A stretch of 52,528 bases of DNA from JAGVPT01 sp035505655 (GCA_035505655.1 DATJQP010000129.1:1-52528); one strand, 5' to 3'; counted from the first letter of the stretch, positions 33,959 to 42,898 are shown. The notes: generated by a model from the letters alone, not told the origin. Numbers and translations are program-made.

Positions 33959-34678
33959 CTAATGTTGGATTTCGTATTCGAAAGAAACTGCCGCCCAGAC
34001 GCCGACCGGAGTACCTTTCACGACCGCAGGTGCAAATTCCCACTTCATCACCGATTCGACCGAGCTCGGCACAAAGATCGAGTCAGTACACTCTACGACC
34101 TCCCACTTCTGAGGGAGGCCTTCCTTATCGATCCATATCCGGAGCTTCGCGTGACCTTGGAGATGACGACCAAAGGCTATGGGCGGGTACTCGGTTGCCT
34201 GACGTTTGAGAGGCACGGGCATCTGATCTACCAGTTTCTTCTGCGAAGCCGAGGTATCGAGCCGGTCGATGGAACCGACAAAGACTGAATCTCTCTCCAC
34301 GGCCAACGCCGCAGTTGTGTCCTTCAAAGTCGGTCGATATTGTCTGGGCGGAAGCTTGATGACGGGGGGTGCGGCAGCGACTGGTCGGTCGGTTCTCTCC
34401 TCTTCCCTTTTCCAAACCGAAACTTTCAGGGCGCCGAAATCCTTTCTGACTTCCCTGAGCGAGTCCAGGCTAATAGAAATAACTTGAGTGACCTTGTGTT
34501 TAGTAACCTGGACAAAGACATATTGCCCTTCGAATTTAAGGACCTTTCCGTAGAAAGGGTTGCCTTTCATCGGTACGATTTCGTCGGTGTAGTGTGGGCG
34601 CTCTGTCTGCACTTGCGCGCTCAGGGAGGCGGCCAGGAGTATCCCGGCCACAAACCCAATCAATGATCGAGCGGTCAT
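33959..34678 (-). CDS. Secreted protein with TonB C-terminal domain
   Basis: The 239-residue protein has a cleavable-looking signal peptide (SLIGFVAGILLAASLSAQ) rather than a lasting membrane anchor. A beta-rich N-terminal part (25-85) is followed by a Pro-rich linker, then a TonB C-terminal-like domain (about 150-235; YPPIAFGRHLQGHAKLRIWI, MKWEFAPAVVKGTPV). Classical TonB is anchored with ExbBD and powers outer-membrane receptors; without an anchor this one is probably not an energy transducer. It starts 9 bases after the asparaginase gene, so they are co-transcribed. Function unknown. Confidence 0.75.
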   Translation of the reverse strand: MTARSLIGFVAGILLAASLSAQVQTERPHYTDEIVPMKGNPFYGKVLKFEGQYVFVQVTKHKVTQVISISLDSLREVRKDFGALKVSVWKREEERTDRPVAAAPPVIKLPPRQYRPTLKDTTAALAVERDSVFVGSIDRLDTSASQKKLVDQMPVPLKRQATEYPPIAFGRHLQGHAKLRIWIDKEGLPQKWEVVECTDSIFVPSSVESVMKWEFAPAVVKGTPVGVWAAVSFEYEIQH

Positions 34679-34687
34679 ACGGTGATC

Positions 34688-35767
34688 TCACTTTCCCAGT
34701 ATGGTATCGTAAAGTGAAGCAAGTTTGACGAGCTTCGGTTCTCCCCCTTCACAAACGGCATATTCTCCTCCTGCCCAAAGGGAGGCGCCCCCGTGTTCAC
34801 CCTTCTTATTGAGTGCGTAGAATTTCAGGTCAAAGTTTGGCCTGCCGAGATCATCAAGCAATCGCTTCTCGATCGTGTGCTCCGCAACTCGTTTGCAGGC
34901 GCGCAGACATGCCTCTTCGGGTGAGCTGCCGCTTCGCATGAATTCCACAATCATCACGCTGCTGCAATTGAGGAGGTTTGCCTCTCCCCTCCCGGTGGAG
35001 CCTGCAGCCCCCACCCCGTTGTCGATGTAAAGTCCAGCCCCGATGATGGGAGAATCCCCGACCCGACCGGGTATCTTATAGGCCAATCCACTTGTTGTTG
35101 TAACACCTGAAATATTTCCTGATAAGTCTATTGCTAAACAATTAATTGTACCGTACGTCTGAAGCGCTTTTCTCATCCCTTCGCCAATATTCCGATCATC
35201 GATCGTATGTGGTGGGAGGTAGTCATCCTCTTTGCTGAGGGACTCTTTCCATCGGACCCATTCTTCTCTGGATCGTTCTGTCAGAAGATCCTCCTCTTTG
35301 AAACCATGCATCTTCGCGAACTTCAGCGCTCCCTCTCCGACCAGGAGCACGTGGTCTGTTCTCTCCATCACCATCCTCGCAACCCGAGAGGGGTTCCTGA
35401 TGTTGCGAAGTGCGGCGACTGCTCCAGCCCGGTGGCTTGGGCCGTGCATAACCGAGGCGTCGAGTTCGACGATCCCGTCGGCATTGGGGAGACCGCCGAG
35501 GCCGACTGACATGTCGTTGGGGTCGTCTTCCACGATGTTAACGGCTGCGATCGTCGCATCGAGGGCATCGCTTCCTCCCTGCAACATCTGGGCTGCCTTG
35601 GTAATCGCATGAAGGCCGTTGGCACTCGAAATGACCAGGCCGGTTTTGGATGGCAAACCAATCTCGGCTGCATGAAGGAAATCCTTCCCCGCAACCAGCC
35701 CGGAGCCGAGGCCGATGACGGCGGCGGTCTTCAGGAAATCCCTGCGAGAGTTGATCGGATCACCCAT
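34688..35767 (-). CDS. Tat-exported glycosylasparaginase-like Ntn hydrolase
   Basis: The 359 residues match the N4-(beta-N-acetylglucosaminyl)-L-asparaginase / isoaspartyl peptidase family, self-cleaving Ntn hydrolases. The predicted nucleophile is Thr207 in YGTINCLAID, followed by the conserved GVTTTSG. GLGGLPNADG and GAAGSTGRGEAN are further family blocks. The N terminus carries a twin-arginine signal (SRRDFLKTAAVIGLG), so export in folded form is expected. A strong AAGGAGG precedes the ATG. Neighbours are glcF (59 bases upstream) and the TonB-domain gene. The substrate may be a glycosylated Asn or an isoaspartyl peptide. Confidence 0.88.
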   Translation of the reverse strand: MGDPINSRRDFLKTAAVIGLGSGLVAGKDFLHAAEIGLPSKTGLVISSANGLHAITKAAQMLQGGSDALDATIAAVNIVEDDPNDMSVGLGGLPNADGIVELDASVMHGPSHRAGAVAALRNIRNPSRVARMVMERTDHVLLVGEGALKFAKMHGFKEEDLLTERSREEWVRWKESLSKEDDYLPPHTIDDRNIGEGMRKALQTYGTINCLAIDLSGNISGVTTTSGLAYKIPGRVGDSPIIGAGLYIDNGVGAAGSTGRGEANLLNCSSVMIVEFMRSGSSPEEACLRACKRVAEHTIEKRLLDDLGRPNFDLKFYALNKKGEHGGASLWAGGEYAVCEGGEPKLVKLASLYDTILGK

Positions 35768-35826
35768 GGCAACCTCCTTGGTTTCTTAAGTCTTAGTAAA
35801 CCCGCGCGAGAAATTGCATCCCACAT

Positions 35827-37128
35827 TTAGTCTTCTGGAGCCGCTGCGTACGCGCGCTTGATCAGCGTGGCCAAATGAACTACCTCTCCCTTCATCTTCG
35901 ATTTCTTCAGCCCGTAGGCGATCTGACTGATGCACCCAGGGTTACTCGCTACAATCAGGTCCGCATCCGTCTCCCTGACATTCTCCATTTTCCGGTCGAG
36001 GAAAAGCATCGAATCGTCGTACCTCGCCACGTTGTAGATTCCCGCGCTTCCACAGCACCAGGAAGCCTCGTTCAGCTCAACGTAATCGACACCCGGGATC
36101 GATTGAATAATCGCTCTCGGCTCAACTGTCACTTTTTGTGCATGAGCAAGATGACACGCATCGTGGTATGTCACTCTCTTCTTGAAAGGGACTGAAGGTT
36201 TTCGCATACCAATGAGGCTCAACACCTCGGCGAGATCCTTCACCTTGGCCGAAAATGCCCGTGCTTTGGCGGCGTATGAAGCATCCGAAGTCAGATGCTC
36301 GAAATATTCCTTCATGAAGGCTCCGCACCCGGCGGAGTTGGTAATAATCCATTCGATCTCTTCATTCTCGAAGATGTCGATGTTGTGCCTCGCAAGAGCC
36401 ACGGCTCCCCGCAGGTCGCCGTTGTGGGCCTGGAGCGAACCGCAGCACTCTTGATTGGCCGGAATAAACACCTGGCAACCATTTCTCAGCAGGACTTCCA
36501 CGGTGTCCCGGTGCACGTCGGAGAATGCGACATCCATGATGCATCCGCTGAGGAACGCAACCTTATGACGGATTTCCCCCTCCGGGCTCAGCACCTCTCC
36601 GTGCGTTTCATCGAAGAACACCCGATCCATCCGTGGAGAAAGCGCCTCGAGACGTTGAAGCCGCGGGACCACAGTGTGTGCCGCGCCGGAGAGGATTATC
36701 CTTTGAAGAAAGGATGATGCCTGGATTTTTCGAAGAAGGCGGGCAGCCGACTTGAGTCTCTTTTTAGAGGAGAAGAGGGGACGCATGACAAACCTTTTGA
36801 GCACCCTCTCCAAGTAGGAGCCGCTCCCCCTCTCAAAAATCATTGAGCGCGCTCCCTCGACAATTGAACCGTATCGCACCCCAGCCGGGCAGGCGCTTTC
36901 GCATGCCTGGCAGTCGAGGCAGAAGTTCATTTCCTCGATGAATTGTGCCGAGAGAGCGAGCTCTCCTTCCAAAACCCCTTTGACCATGCGGATCCGTCCC
37001 CGCGGAGATGATCTTTCAAGCCCGGTGACGGCAAAGGTCGGACATGTCGGCAGACAAAGCCCGCAATGCATGCATCGGGTAATGAGATCGTCTGAGATCT
37101 CGATTCCATGTTCCTGGGTTGTCAGCAT
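35827..37128 (-). CDS. glcF: Glycolate/lactate oxidase iron-sulfur subunit (GlcF-like)
   Basis: The protein passes electrons from the FAD subunit to the respiratory chain. Two ferredoxin-type clusters are seen: CMHCGLCLPTCP and CLDCQACESACP, and two C-terminal CCG domains (CCGSLQAHNG, CCGSAGIYN), the usual GlcF build. The frame is open back to 37260, overlapping glcD, but the ATG at 37128 (MLTTQEHG, 433 residues) gives the normal N terminus. It lies 62 bases after glcD. Substrate (glycolate or D-lactate) is not decided by sequence. Confidence 0.9.
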   Translation of the reverse strand: MLTTQEHGIEISDDLITRCMHCGLCLPTCPTFAVTGLERSSPRGRIRMVKGVLEGELALSAQFIEEMNFCLDCQACESACPAGVRYGSIVEGARSMIFERGSGSYLERVLKRFVMRPLFSSKKRLKSAARLLRKIQASSFLQRIILSGAAHTVVPRLQRLEALSPRMDRVFFDETHGEVLSPEGEIRHKVAFLSGCIMDVAFSDVHRDTVEVLLRNGCQVFIPANQECCGSLQAHNGDLRGAVALARHNIDIFENEEIEWIITNSAGCGAFMKEYFEHLTSDASYAAKARAFSAKVKDLAEVLSLIGMRKPSVPFKKRVTYHDACHLAHAQKVTVEPRAIIQSIPGVDYVELNEASWCCGSAGIYNVARYDDSMLFLDRKMENVRETDADLIVASNPGCISQIAYGLKKSKMKGEVVHLATLIKRAYAAAPED

Positions 37129-37190
37129 CGGAAACCGATCTCGCTCTTTCGACCCCTGGGTGAGGGTCCCTCTTTTCGTCGCCGCTCCCC

Positions 37191-38648
37191 TCAGGTCCAG
37201 GCGCCCAAATCCTCGAATCGTTTTATCTGATCTCGATCTCTCGGAAGGTTCCCTTCGCACTTCGGCTTAAGCGAGAAGATCTTCCCGGGATTCAAGACTC
37301 CGCGTGGGTCAACCACCTGCTTGATGGAACGCATCATCTCAATTGCGGGCAGACCGGCGAGGGCCGGGAGGAATTGCCTTTTTGCGAGACCCGTGCCATG
37401 TTCCCCGCTGATAGTGCCTCCCATCTTGATTGATTCATTGAAGATAGCGTCAAATGCCCGCTCGGCCCGCTTGATCTCTGCCGTATCTCGCTCGTCGGTA
37501 AGGCATGTAGGATGGAGGTTTCCGTCTCCGGCATGGCCAAAGTTGCCAAAAGTGACATCGTTCTCGCGTGCGATGGCGTCAATTCGGTCCAGCATCTCTC
37601 CCACCTCGCTTCTCGGAACGGTCACGTCCTCCAGGATCGTGGTGGGACGCACGCGCGCGAGGGCTGAAAACGCCGCCCTGCGGGCAGTTTTCAGTCTTAT
37701 GGCTTCCGTTTCGTCCCGGGCGATCGTCACCCCCGCGGAACTGTTTCGTGACGCAATCTCGCTGATCGTTGAAGCCTCTTCTTCGATCACGGCCGGATGT
37801 CCGTCGACTTCAAGAAGCAGGAGCGATTCGATCGACGTCGGCAGGCCAAGATGAGCGTATTCCTCGACGCATCGTATGGTTGTCCGGTCGAGGTACTCCA
37901 CGGTTGCCGGGACGATGCGCCGTGCGATCAGATCGGAGACGACGGCTGCGGCATCGCGGCGGGAATTGAAATAAGCGAGAATCGTGCGGCTTGCTGCCGG
38001 CTTTGGAATAAGGCGCAAGAGTATTTTCGTGAATACCCCCAACGTCCCTTCCGATCCGACAAAGAAATCCTTCAGGTTGTACCCCGCGACATCCTTGACG
38101 CACTTCCCTCCTGAAAAGATGATCTCTCCGGTCGGAAGGACCGTCTCCAGGCCGAGTACGTAATTCTTAGTAACGCCGTATTTGAGCCCCCGCAGGCCTC
38201 CCGCATTCTCAGCGACGTTCCCGCCGATCGTGCAGATCGTCATGCTGCCTGGATCGGGCGGATAGAACAGCCCTCTCTCCTCCGCAGCCTTGTGAACGCT
38301 CGCGGTGATAACTCCCGGTTCAACCGTCATCGTCAAGTTGTCGGTATCGATCTCCAGAATGCGATTCCAGCGAGACATCAGGAGGACGATCGAATCGTCG
38401 ACGGGAACGGAACCTCCGCTCAGGCCGGATCCGGACCCGCGAGGGACGACGGCAAAATGCTCCTCGTTCGCCAGCTTCAGGAGTTCAGCGATCTCTTCCT
38501 TCGTCTGCGGAATCACGATCGCCTCGGGAATTTTCTTCAGGAGGGGCGTGCCGTCGTACGAATATGTGAGTCTGTCTTCGGGGGAATCAAGATACCGGGA
38601 GGGTCCGAAAATCCGGGAGAGTCTTTTGAGGACGTTGGATGAGATCAT
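37191..38648 (-). CDS. glcD: FAD-linked glycolate/D-lactate dehydrogenase (GlcD-like)
   Basis: The 485-residue protein has the FAD-binding type 4 domain (about 40-215; VVPRGSGSGLSGGSVP, DPGSMTICTIGGNVAENAGG) and the FAD-oxidase C-terminal domain with GHAGDGNLHP and SGEHGTGLAKRQFL. It oxidises a 2-hydroxy acid; electrons go to GlcF, encoded next. A separate GlcE is not present here. It is first in the operon glcD-glcF-asparaginase-TonB-domain gene, with a good promoter at 38723-38751. Confidence 0.9.
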   Translation of the reverse strand: MISSNVLKRLSRIFGPSRYLDSPEDRLTYSYDGTPLLKKIPEAIVIPQTKEEIAELLKLANEEHFAVVPRGSGSGLSGGSVPVDDSIVLLMSRWNRILEIDTDNLTMTVEPGVITASVHKAAEERGLFYPPDPGSMTICTIGGNVAENAGGLRGLKYGVTKNYVLGLETVLPTGEIIFSGGKCVKDVAGYNLKDFFVGSEGTLGVFTKILLRLIPKPAASRTILAYFNSRRDAAAVVSDLIARRIVPATVEYLDRTTIRCVEEYAHLGLPTSIESLLLLEVDGHPAVIEEEASTISEIASRNSSAGVTIARDETEAIRLKTARRAAFSALARVRPTTILEDVTVPRSEVGEMLDRIDAIARENDVTFGNFGHAGDGNLHPTCLTDERDTAEIKRAERAFDAIFNESIKMGGTISGEHGTGLAKRQFLPALAGLPAIEMMRSIKQVVDPRGVLNPGKIFSLKPKCEGNLPRDRDQIKRFEDLGAWT

Positions 38649-38678
38649 CGGGCTTGCACGGGGAGCGACGTCTGTGCG

Positions 38679-38707
38679 TTGAACATCGGACTGAGAATCC
38701 GTACATT
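38679..38707 (+). promoter_or_regulatory. Possible promoter of the tyrosine phenol-lyase gene
   Basis: TTGAAC (38679-38684) and TACATT (38702-38707) are 17 bases apart, upstream of tpl. An alternative is TTGGCA (38706-38711) with TACGAT (38727-38732) at 15 bases. Either overlaps the region used by the opposing glcD promoter. Confidence 0.35.
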
Positions 38708-38722
38708 GGCACTACAAATGAC

Positions 38723-38751
38723 ATGATACGATTTTCGAGTCCGAAAGTCAA
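38723..38751 (-). promoter_or_regulatory. Sigma70-type promoter of the glcD operon
   Basis: On the minus strand TTGACT (38746-38751) and TATCAT (38723-38728) are 17 bases apart, close to the sigma70 consensus. Predicted start near 38715 leaves a leader of about 67 bases before glcD. Confidence 0.6.
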
Positions 38752-38772
38752 CGAACACACAAAGGAGCAGGA

Positions 38773-40158
38773 ATGAGCAAACTTCAACGGAGATCATGGG
38801 CGGAGCCGTTCAAGATCAAAGTCGTCGAACCTCTCAAGATGACGACGAAGGAGGAGAGACTCAAGGCTATCACAGAAGCGGGATACAATACATTTCTCCT
38901 TAGGTCAGAGGACGTCTACATCGATCTTCTCACGGATAGCGGCACGAATGCCATGAGCGACTACCAGTGGGCCGGCATGATGCAGGGGGACGAAGCCTAC
39001 GCCGGAAGCAAGAATTATTATCACCTCGAGGACAATGTTCGGAAGTACTACGGTTACAAGTATCTGGTCCCGACCCATCAAGGTCGAGGAGCCGAGCACA
39101 TCATCTCGAAGATTCTCATTAAGCCGGGGGATGTCGTTCCGGGGAACATGTACTTCACGACGACCCGCCTTCACCAGGAGCTCGCCGGGGGAACGTTCGT
39201 CGACGTCATCATTGACGAAGCGCACGATGCACAGAATCTCCATCCATTCAAGGGGAACATCGACCTCCAGAAACTGGAGAACACGATCAGGAAGACGGGA
39301 GAGAAGAAGATCGCGTACGTGACCGTTGCCGCGACCGTGAACATGGCAGGCGGCCAACCCATCGCGATGGCAAACCTGCGTCAGGTGAGGGAACTGACTG
39401 CGAAGTATCACATTAAAGTCATTCTCGACGCAACGCGGGCGATGGAGAATGCGTACTTCATCAAAACGCGCGAAGAGGGATACGGGAACAGAACGATTGC
39501 GGAGATCCTGAAGGAGATGTGCTCATACACGGACGGGGCGACGATGAGCGGGAAAAAGGACCTTCTCGTCAACATCGGGGGATTCCTTGCCTTGAATGAC
39601 TACGATGTCTTCGAGGAAGCCCGGAACATGGTCGTCGTGTATGAAGGGCTTCACACCTACGGCGGACTGGCCGGCAGAGACATGGAAGCGATGGCCCGGG
39701 GTATCGAAGAAGGGATCAAGGATGATCACATCAAAGCACGGATCGGACAGGTTGAGTACGTCGGGGAGAAACTCCAGGGGATCGGGATTCCGATTGTGCT
39801 TCCGATCGGCGGCCACGCAATCTTTCTCGATGCAAAGCGCTTTCTCCCGCACATCCCGCAGAATGAGTTTCCAGCGCAGCGCCTGGCGGCGGAGCTTTAT
39901 CTGGAATCAGGAATCCGGTCCATGGAACGGGGAATAGTCTCAGCGGGAAGGAACAAGGAAACCGGGGACCATTACTATCCGAAGCTCGAACTCGTGCGAC
40001 TCACCTTCCCGCGCCGGGTCTACACGCAGGCACACTGCGACGTGACGACGGAATCGGTGGAGTCGGTCTACGAACGGCGCGAGCAAGTCAAAGGCCTGAA
40101 AATGATCTACGAGCCAAAGTACCTCCGGTTCTTCCAGGCCAGGTTCGAGACGCTCTAG
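38773..40158 (+). CDS. tpl: Tyrosine phenol-lyase
   Basis: This PLP enzyme splits L-tyrosine to phenol, pyruvate and ammonia, and can run in reverse. The 461 residues align along their whole length with the Citrobacter freundii enzyme as I remember it. With a constant offset of 5, key residues match: PLP Lys262 (K257, SGKKD), Thr129 (T124), Arg386 (R381, SMERG) and Phe453 (F448, LRFFQARF). The Arg and Phe distinguish it from tryptophanase. A strong AAAGGAG precedes the ATG. It is a single gene, divergent from glcD. In this lineage the enzyme is uncommon and may have been acquired, though base composition is like its neighbours. Confidence 0.93.
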   Translation: MSKLQRRSWAEPFKIKVVEPLKMTTKEERLKAITEAGYNTFLLRSEDVYIDLLTDSGTNAMSDYQWAGMMQGDEAYAGSKNYYHLEDNVRKYYGYKYLVPTHQGRGAEHIISKILIKPGDVVPGNMYFTTTRLHQELAGGTFVDVIIDEAHDAQNLHPFKGNIDLQKLENTIRKTGEKKIAYVTVAATVNMAGGQPIAMANLRQVRELTAKYHIKVILDATRAMENAYFIKTREEGYGNRTIAEILKEMCSYTDGATMSGKKDLLVNIGGFLALNDYDVFEEARNMVVVYEGLHTYGGLAGRDMEAMARGIEEGIKDDHIKARIGQVEYVGEKLQGIGIPIVLPIGGHAIFLDAKRFLPHIPQNEFPAQRLAAELYLESGIRSMERGIVSAGRNKETGDHYYPKLELVRLTFPRRVYTQAHCDVTTESVESVYERREQVKGLKMIYEPKYLRFFQARFETL

Positions 40159-40171
40159 GAAAAGATCCGGC

Positions 40172-40936
40172 TTAGTTGAAGAAGCCGAACATGATGCCGG
40201 CGGTGATTACAGGTCCATTCGTCTTCAGGTTGTCCGGGACGCCAAGGATGTCTTTGTCATCCTCGAGCTTCCATGACGCGGCGCTCATCGTCGGGTAGCT
40301 GACCCCGACACGAAGCTGGAACCAGCGAAGAAGCGCGTACTCCACGTTGAACCGGGGCTGGAGGACGAAGAATGAGCCGTTCAGGTGGCGCGTGACATTG
40401 ATCGTCGAATCATTGTTCCCGAACTCGTTCCAGATCTGGCTCCATTGCTTGTACCGGCCGTCATCGCTCGTCGTCGTGATGTCGATGCTGCCCCCTCCGA
40501 TCGTGACTCCCACGGCGCAATCGAATCCTTCGGCGATCGGCACGACGTAGTCGACAAGAAAGCCTCCGTACGAAACATGATAGTCGACGTTCTTCATGAT
40601 GTTCGTGGAGGGATCGTATTGCGTCGTCGAAACTGTACCTTCCATCCCCAACCCTCCCATTCTCACATTTTTGAGGAACATGATGTACCCGTAGCCTTCT
40701 CCGCCAGCCAGGTACATCGGCTGGTTCTTGAAGGCCGGCATCCCGGCGGGTAATACTTTGTTGATGGCGTCAAAATTGAAGAGCGCCCATGCGGGAGTGA
40801 ATCCGCCGGCGCCTCCTACTTTTGTCTTTGTCCGATGGTAGTAATGGGGTGCTTCAAAGGTCGAATCATCGTCCTGGGAAAATGAAGCTGCGGAGACAAG
40901 GAGCGTGAGAGCACATGCAGTAAGTAGTCGTACCAT
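40172..40936 (-). CDS. Exported barrel-like protein of unknown function
   Basis: I do not recognise a family. The 254-residue protein has a signal peptide (LLTACALTLLVSAASFSQ, cut near 21), many Gly- and aromatic-rich alternating strands (GFLVDYVVPIAEGFDCAVGV, VLQPRFNVEYALLRWFQLRV) and a terminal GIMFGFFN, a pattern of small outer-membrane beta barrels. GAAAGGA lies 7 bases before the ATG. It is convergent with tpl (13 bases) and follows the cysteine operon by 82 bases. Confidence 0.65.
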   Translation of the reverse strand: MVRLLTACALTLLVSAASFSQDDDSTFEAPHYYHRTKTKVGGAGGFTPAWALFNFDAINKVLPAGMPAFKNQPMYLAGGEGYGYIMFLKNVRMGGLGMEGTVSTTQYDPSTNIMKNVDYHVSYGGFLVDYVVPIAEGFDCAVGVTIGGGSIDITTTSDDGRYKQWSQIWNEFGNNDSTINVTRHLNGSFFVLQPRFNVEYALLRWFQLRVGVSYPTMSAASWKLEDDKDILGVPDNLKTNGPVITAGIMFGFFN

Positions 40937-41018
40937 GGCGAGGTCCTTTCGGCAAAGAATGGGGTATCTCTCGGAGAGGAATACGGAAAGGAGGGCGGAT
41001 TGTTGCGTTGAATGAGGC

Positions 41019-42170
41019 CTAGTATCGGGGCATTGTGGGGTCGATCTGCTCCGCCCAGGCGTCGATCCCGCCGACCAGGTTCTTCACCTTCCTGAAGCCT
41101 GCCTGCTTCATGAACTCGACAGCCTGGCGGCTCCGCCCCCCCACTTTGCAGTGGACGACGATCTCCTTGGCGGTATCGAGCTCGTGAATGCGTTTTGGAA
41201 GGTCGCGGAGCGGTATAAGGTAGCCATGAAGGTTGCAGATTTCGAACTCCTGCGGCTCGCGGACGTCGAGAATGAACAGATCGTCCTTCCGGTCGAGCCT
41301 TCGCTTCAATTCTTCAACCGAAATTTCATACTGCTGTTCCCGCGTGTACGAGTCCCAGCCGGGCTGGAGCCCGCAAAATGCCTCATAGTCGATAAGGGCT
41401 GTGATCGTTCTGTGCTCTCCGCAGATCGGGCAGTGCGGATCCTTACGAAGCTTCAGTTCCCGGAACTTCATCTTCAGGGCGTCGAAGAGGAGTAACCTGC
41501 CGGATAGCGGCTCTCCCCTTCCGATGATCAGCTTCACGACCTCGTTCGCCTGGATTGTCCCGATGATGCCGGGAAGTATTCCAAGGACCCCTCCTTCGGC
41601 ACAGCTCGGCACGAGTCCCGGAGGAGGCGGCTCGGGATAAAGGCAACGATAACACGGTCCATCCGGCAGGGCGAAGACCGATGCCTGTCCTTCAAATCGG
41701 AAGATACTTCCGTAGACGTTCGGCTTTCCCGTGAGCACGCAGGCGTCATTGACGAGGTATCTTGTCGGGAAGTTGTCGGTGCCGTCAACGATGACATCGT
41801 ACCGGGAGAAGAGATCGAGGGCATTGGATGAATTGAGATGCATATCGTGCGTCTCGATCTTCACAAACGGATTGATCCCTTCGAGCCGTTCCTTCGCCGA
41901 TGCAAGTTTCGGTCGGCCGACGTCCTTCGTCGAATGAAGAACCTGGCGTTGAAGGTTTGAATAGTCGACGACATCGAAATCGACGATTCCAATCCGTCCC
42001 ACTCCCGCAGCGGCAAGGTAGAGGCCGAGCGGAGAACCGAGCCCCCCTGCCCCAATGAGCAGGACGCTCGATCCCTTCAGCTTCTTCTGACCCTCCATCC
42101 CCACTTCGGGCATGATAAGATGCCTTCCGTACCTCTTGATCTCTTCCGCAGAAAGTTCGGGAGTCTGCAT
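41019..42170 (-). CDS. moeZ: MoeZ/MoeB-type adenylyltransferase with rhodanese domain
   Basis: The 383 residues join a ThiF/MoeB adenylyltransferase (1-260) to a rhodanese domain (about 283-378). GAGGLGSP (40-47) binds ATP; zinc ligands are C173/C176 (CYRC) and C247/C250 (CPIC); C190 (SCAEGG) is the conserved thioester-type Cys; C341 in HCKVGGRS is the rhodanese persulfide Cys. Such proteins activate the C terminus of a ubiquitin-like sulfur carrier and convert it to a thiocarboxylate. The gene starts immediately after the carrier stop codon, so that carrier is its likely substrate. A role in molybdopterin or thiamine synthesis as well cannot be excluded. Confidence 0.92.
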   Translation of the reverse strand: MQTPELSAEEIKRYGRHLIMPEVGMEGQKKLKGSSVLLIGAGGLGSPLGLYLAAAGVGRIGIVDFDVVDYSNLQRQVLHSTKDVGRPKLASAKERLEGINPFVKIETHDMHLNSSNALDLFSRYDVIVDGTDNFPTRYLVNDACVLTGKPNVYGSIFRFEGQASVFALPDGPCYRCLYPEPPPPGLVPSCAEGGVLGILPGIIGTIQANEVVKLIIGRGEPLSGRLLLFDALKMKFRELKLRKDPHCPICGEHRTITALIDYEAFCGLQPGWDSYTREQQYEISVEELKRRLDRKDDLFILDVREPQEFEICNLHGYLIPLRDLPKRIHELDTAKEIVVHCKVGGRSRQAVEFMKQAGFRKVKNLVGGIDAWAEQIDPTMPRY

Positions 42171-42458
42171 TCAGTCTTTTCCCCCTGCGATCGATGGGAT
42201 GATGCTGAGGATGTCTTTCTCCTTCAGCGGAGTTGATTCCTTCTGAAGGTATCGGATATCTTCGTCGTTGAGATAGACATTGACGAAAGTCCGGAGCTTT
42301 CCGTCGTCGGTGTAGAGGTGCCGTTTCAGCGGTGCGAACTTCGAGCAAAGACTCGCGAGGGCCTCTCCGACGGTCCCAGCTTCAACGGCAACCGAGTCCG
42401 AGTTGTTCGTGAACTGCCGGAGCGGAGTTGGAATCAGGATTGTCGTTGTCATGTTCAA
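42171..42458 (-). CDS. cysO: CysO/MoaD-like sulfur carrier protein with GGKD tail
   Basis: The 95-residue ubiquitin-fold protein (starting MNMTTTILIPTPLR) resembles CysO/MoaD/ThiS carriers: VNVYLNDEDIRYL, then PLKEKDILSIIPSIAGG. Carriers end in a free Gly-Gly that is adenylated; here two more residues, KD, follow. The tail would have to be removed first, and the JAMM protease gene immediately upstream (4-base overlap) is the obvious candidate. The thiocarboxylate form would donate sulfur to the CysM-like enzyme of the same operon. Confidence 0.88.
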   Translation of the reverse strand: MNMTTTILIPTPLRQFTNNSDSVAVEAGTVGEALASLCSKFAPLKRHLYTDDGKLRTFVNVYLNDEDIRYLQKESTPLKEKDILSIIPSIAGGKD

Positions 42459-42898
42459 TTCGACGGAGTAAGTGAGTGTTCTAGGATGACGCCCTCCTCT
42501 GAAAACTTCGATCTGTCATTTTCCATAATCCATGAGTGGTGATCCCGGTAGATGCGGTCGAAGACCGACACAATGAGATATGAGAACCACGGGAACGCAT
42601 GATCCAGGTCATAACGCGAGGCGATGGAGGGTGCATTCGGGTGGGAATGATAAAAACCGAGGATGTCCACCTTTTGTTTCCGTGCCGCGGCCTCCGCTCT
42701 CCTGTAATCGTCCGGCGTGATGAGAAACCGATGATACCTCTCCGGCGAATCGAATCTGTTCTCAATTGAATGGATCGCCGAGACCAGTTTCGATCCTTCG
42801 CCGATAGTCCCCAGCATCACCCCGCAGCATTCGTTTGGAAACGCTTCCTCAGCGTGTCGCCGGATTGCGTCGAACAATGGATCTGGAATTCTAAGCAC
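42455..42898 (-). CDS. mec: JAMM/Mov34 metalloprotease (Mec-like)
   Basis: This Zn-dependent JAMM protease shows the full motif: Glu in FPNECCG, then HSHPNAPSIASRYD, fitting H-x-H-x7-S-x2-D. In Mycobacterium, Mec releases cysteine from the CysO-cysteine adduct. Here it may also trim the KD tail of CysO. The frame is open back to 42985, but GTG at 42898, 4 bases after GGGGGA, gives a family-like N terminus (VLRIPDPLFDAIRRHAEEA) and only 8 bases of overlap with cysM. An ATG at 42937 is an alternative. Confidence 0.88.
   Translation of the reverse strand: MLRIPDPLFDAIRRHAEEAFPNECCGVMLGTIGEGSKLVSAIHSIENRFDSPERYHRFLITPDDYRRAEAAARKQKVDILGFYHSHPNAPSIASRYDLDHAFPWFSYLIVSVFDRIYRDHHSWIMENDRSKFSEEGVILEHSLTPSN

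Noticed and set aside
33928..33960. Two copies of CACGGTT within 20 bases after the TonB-domain gene
   Set aside because: Two short copies are not enough for a repeat array or an operator claim, and they form no hairpin followed by T residues.
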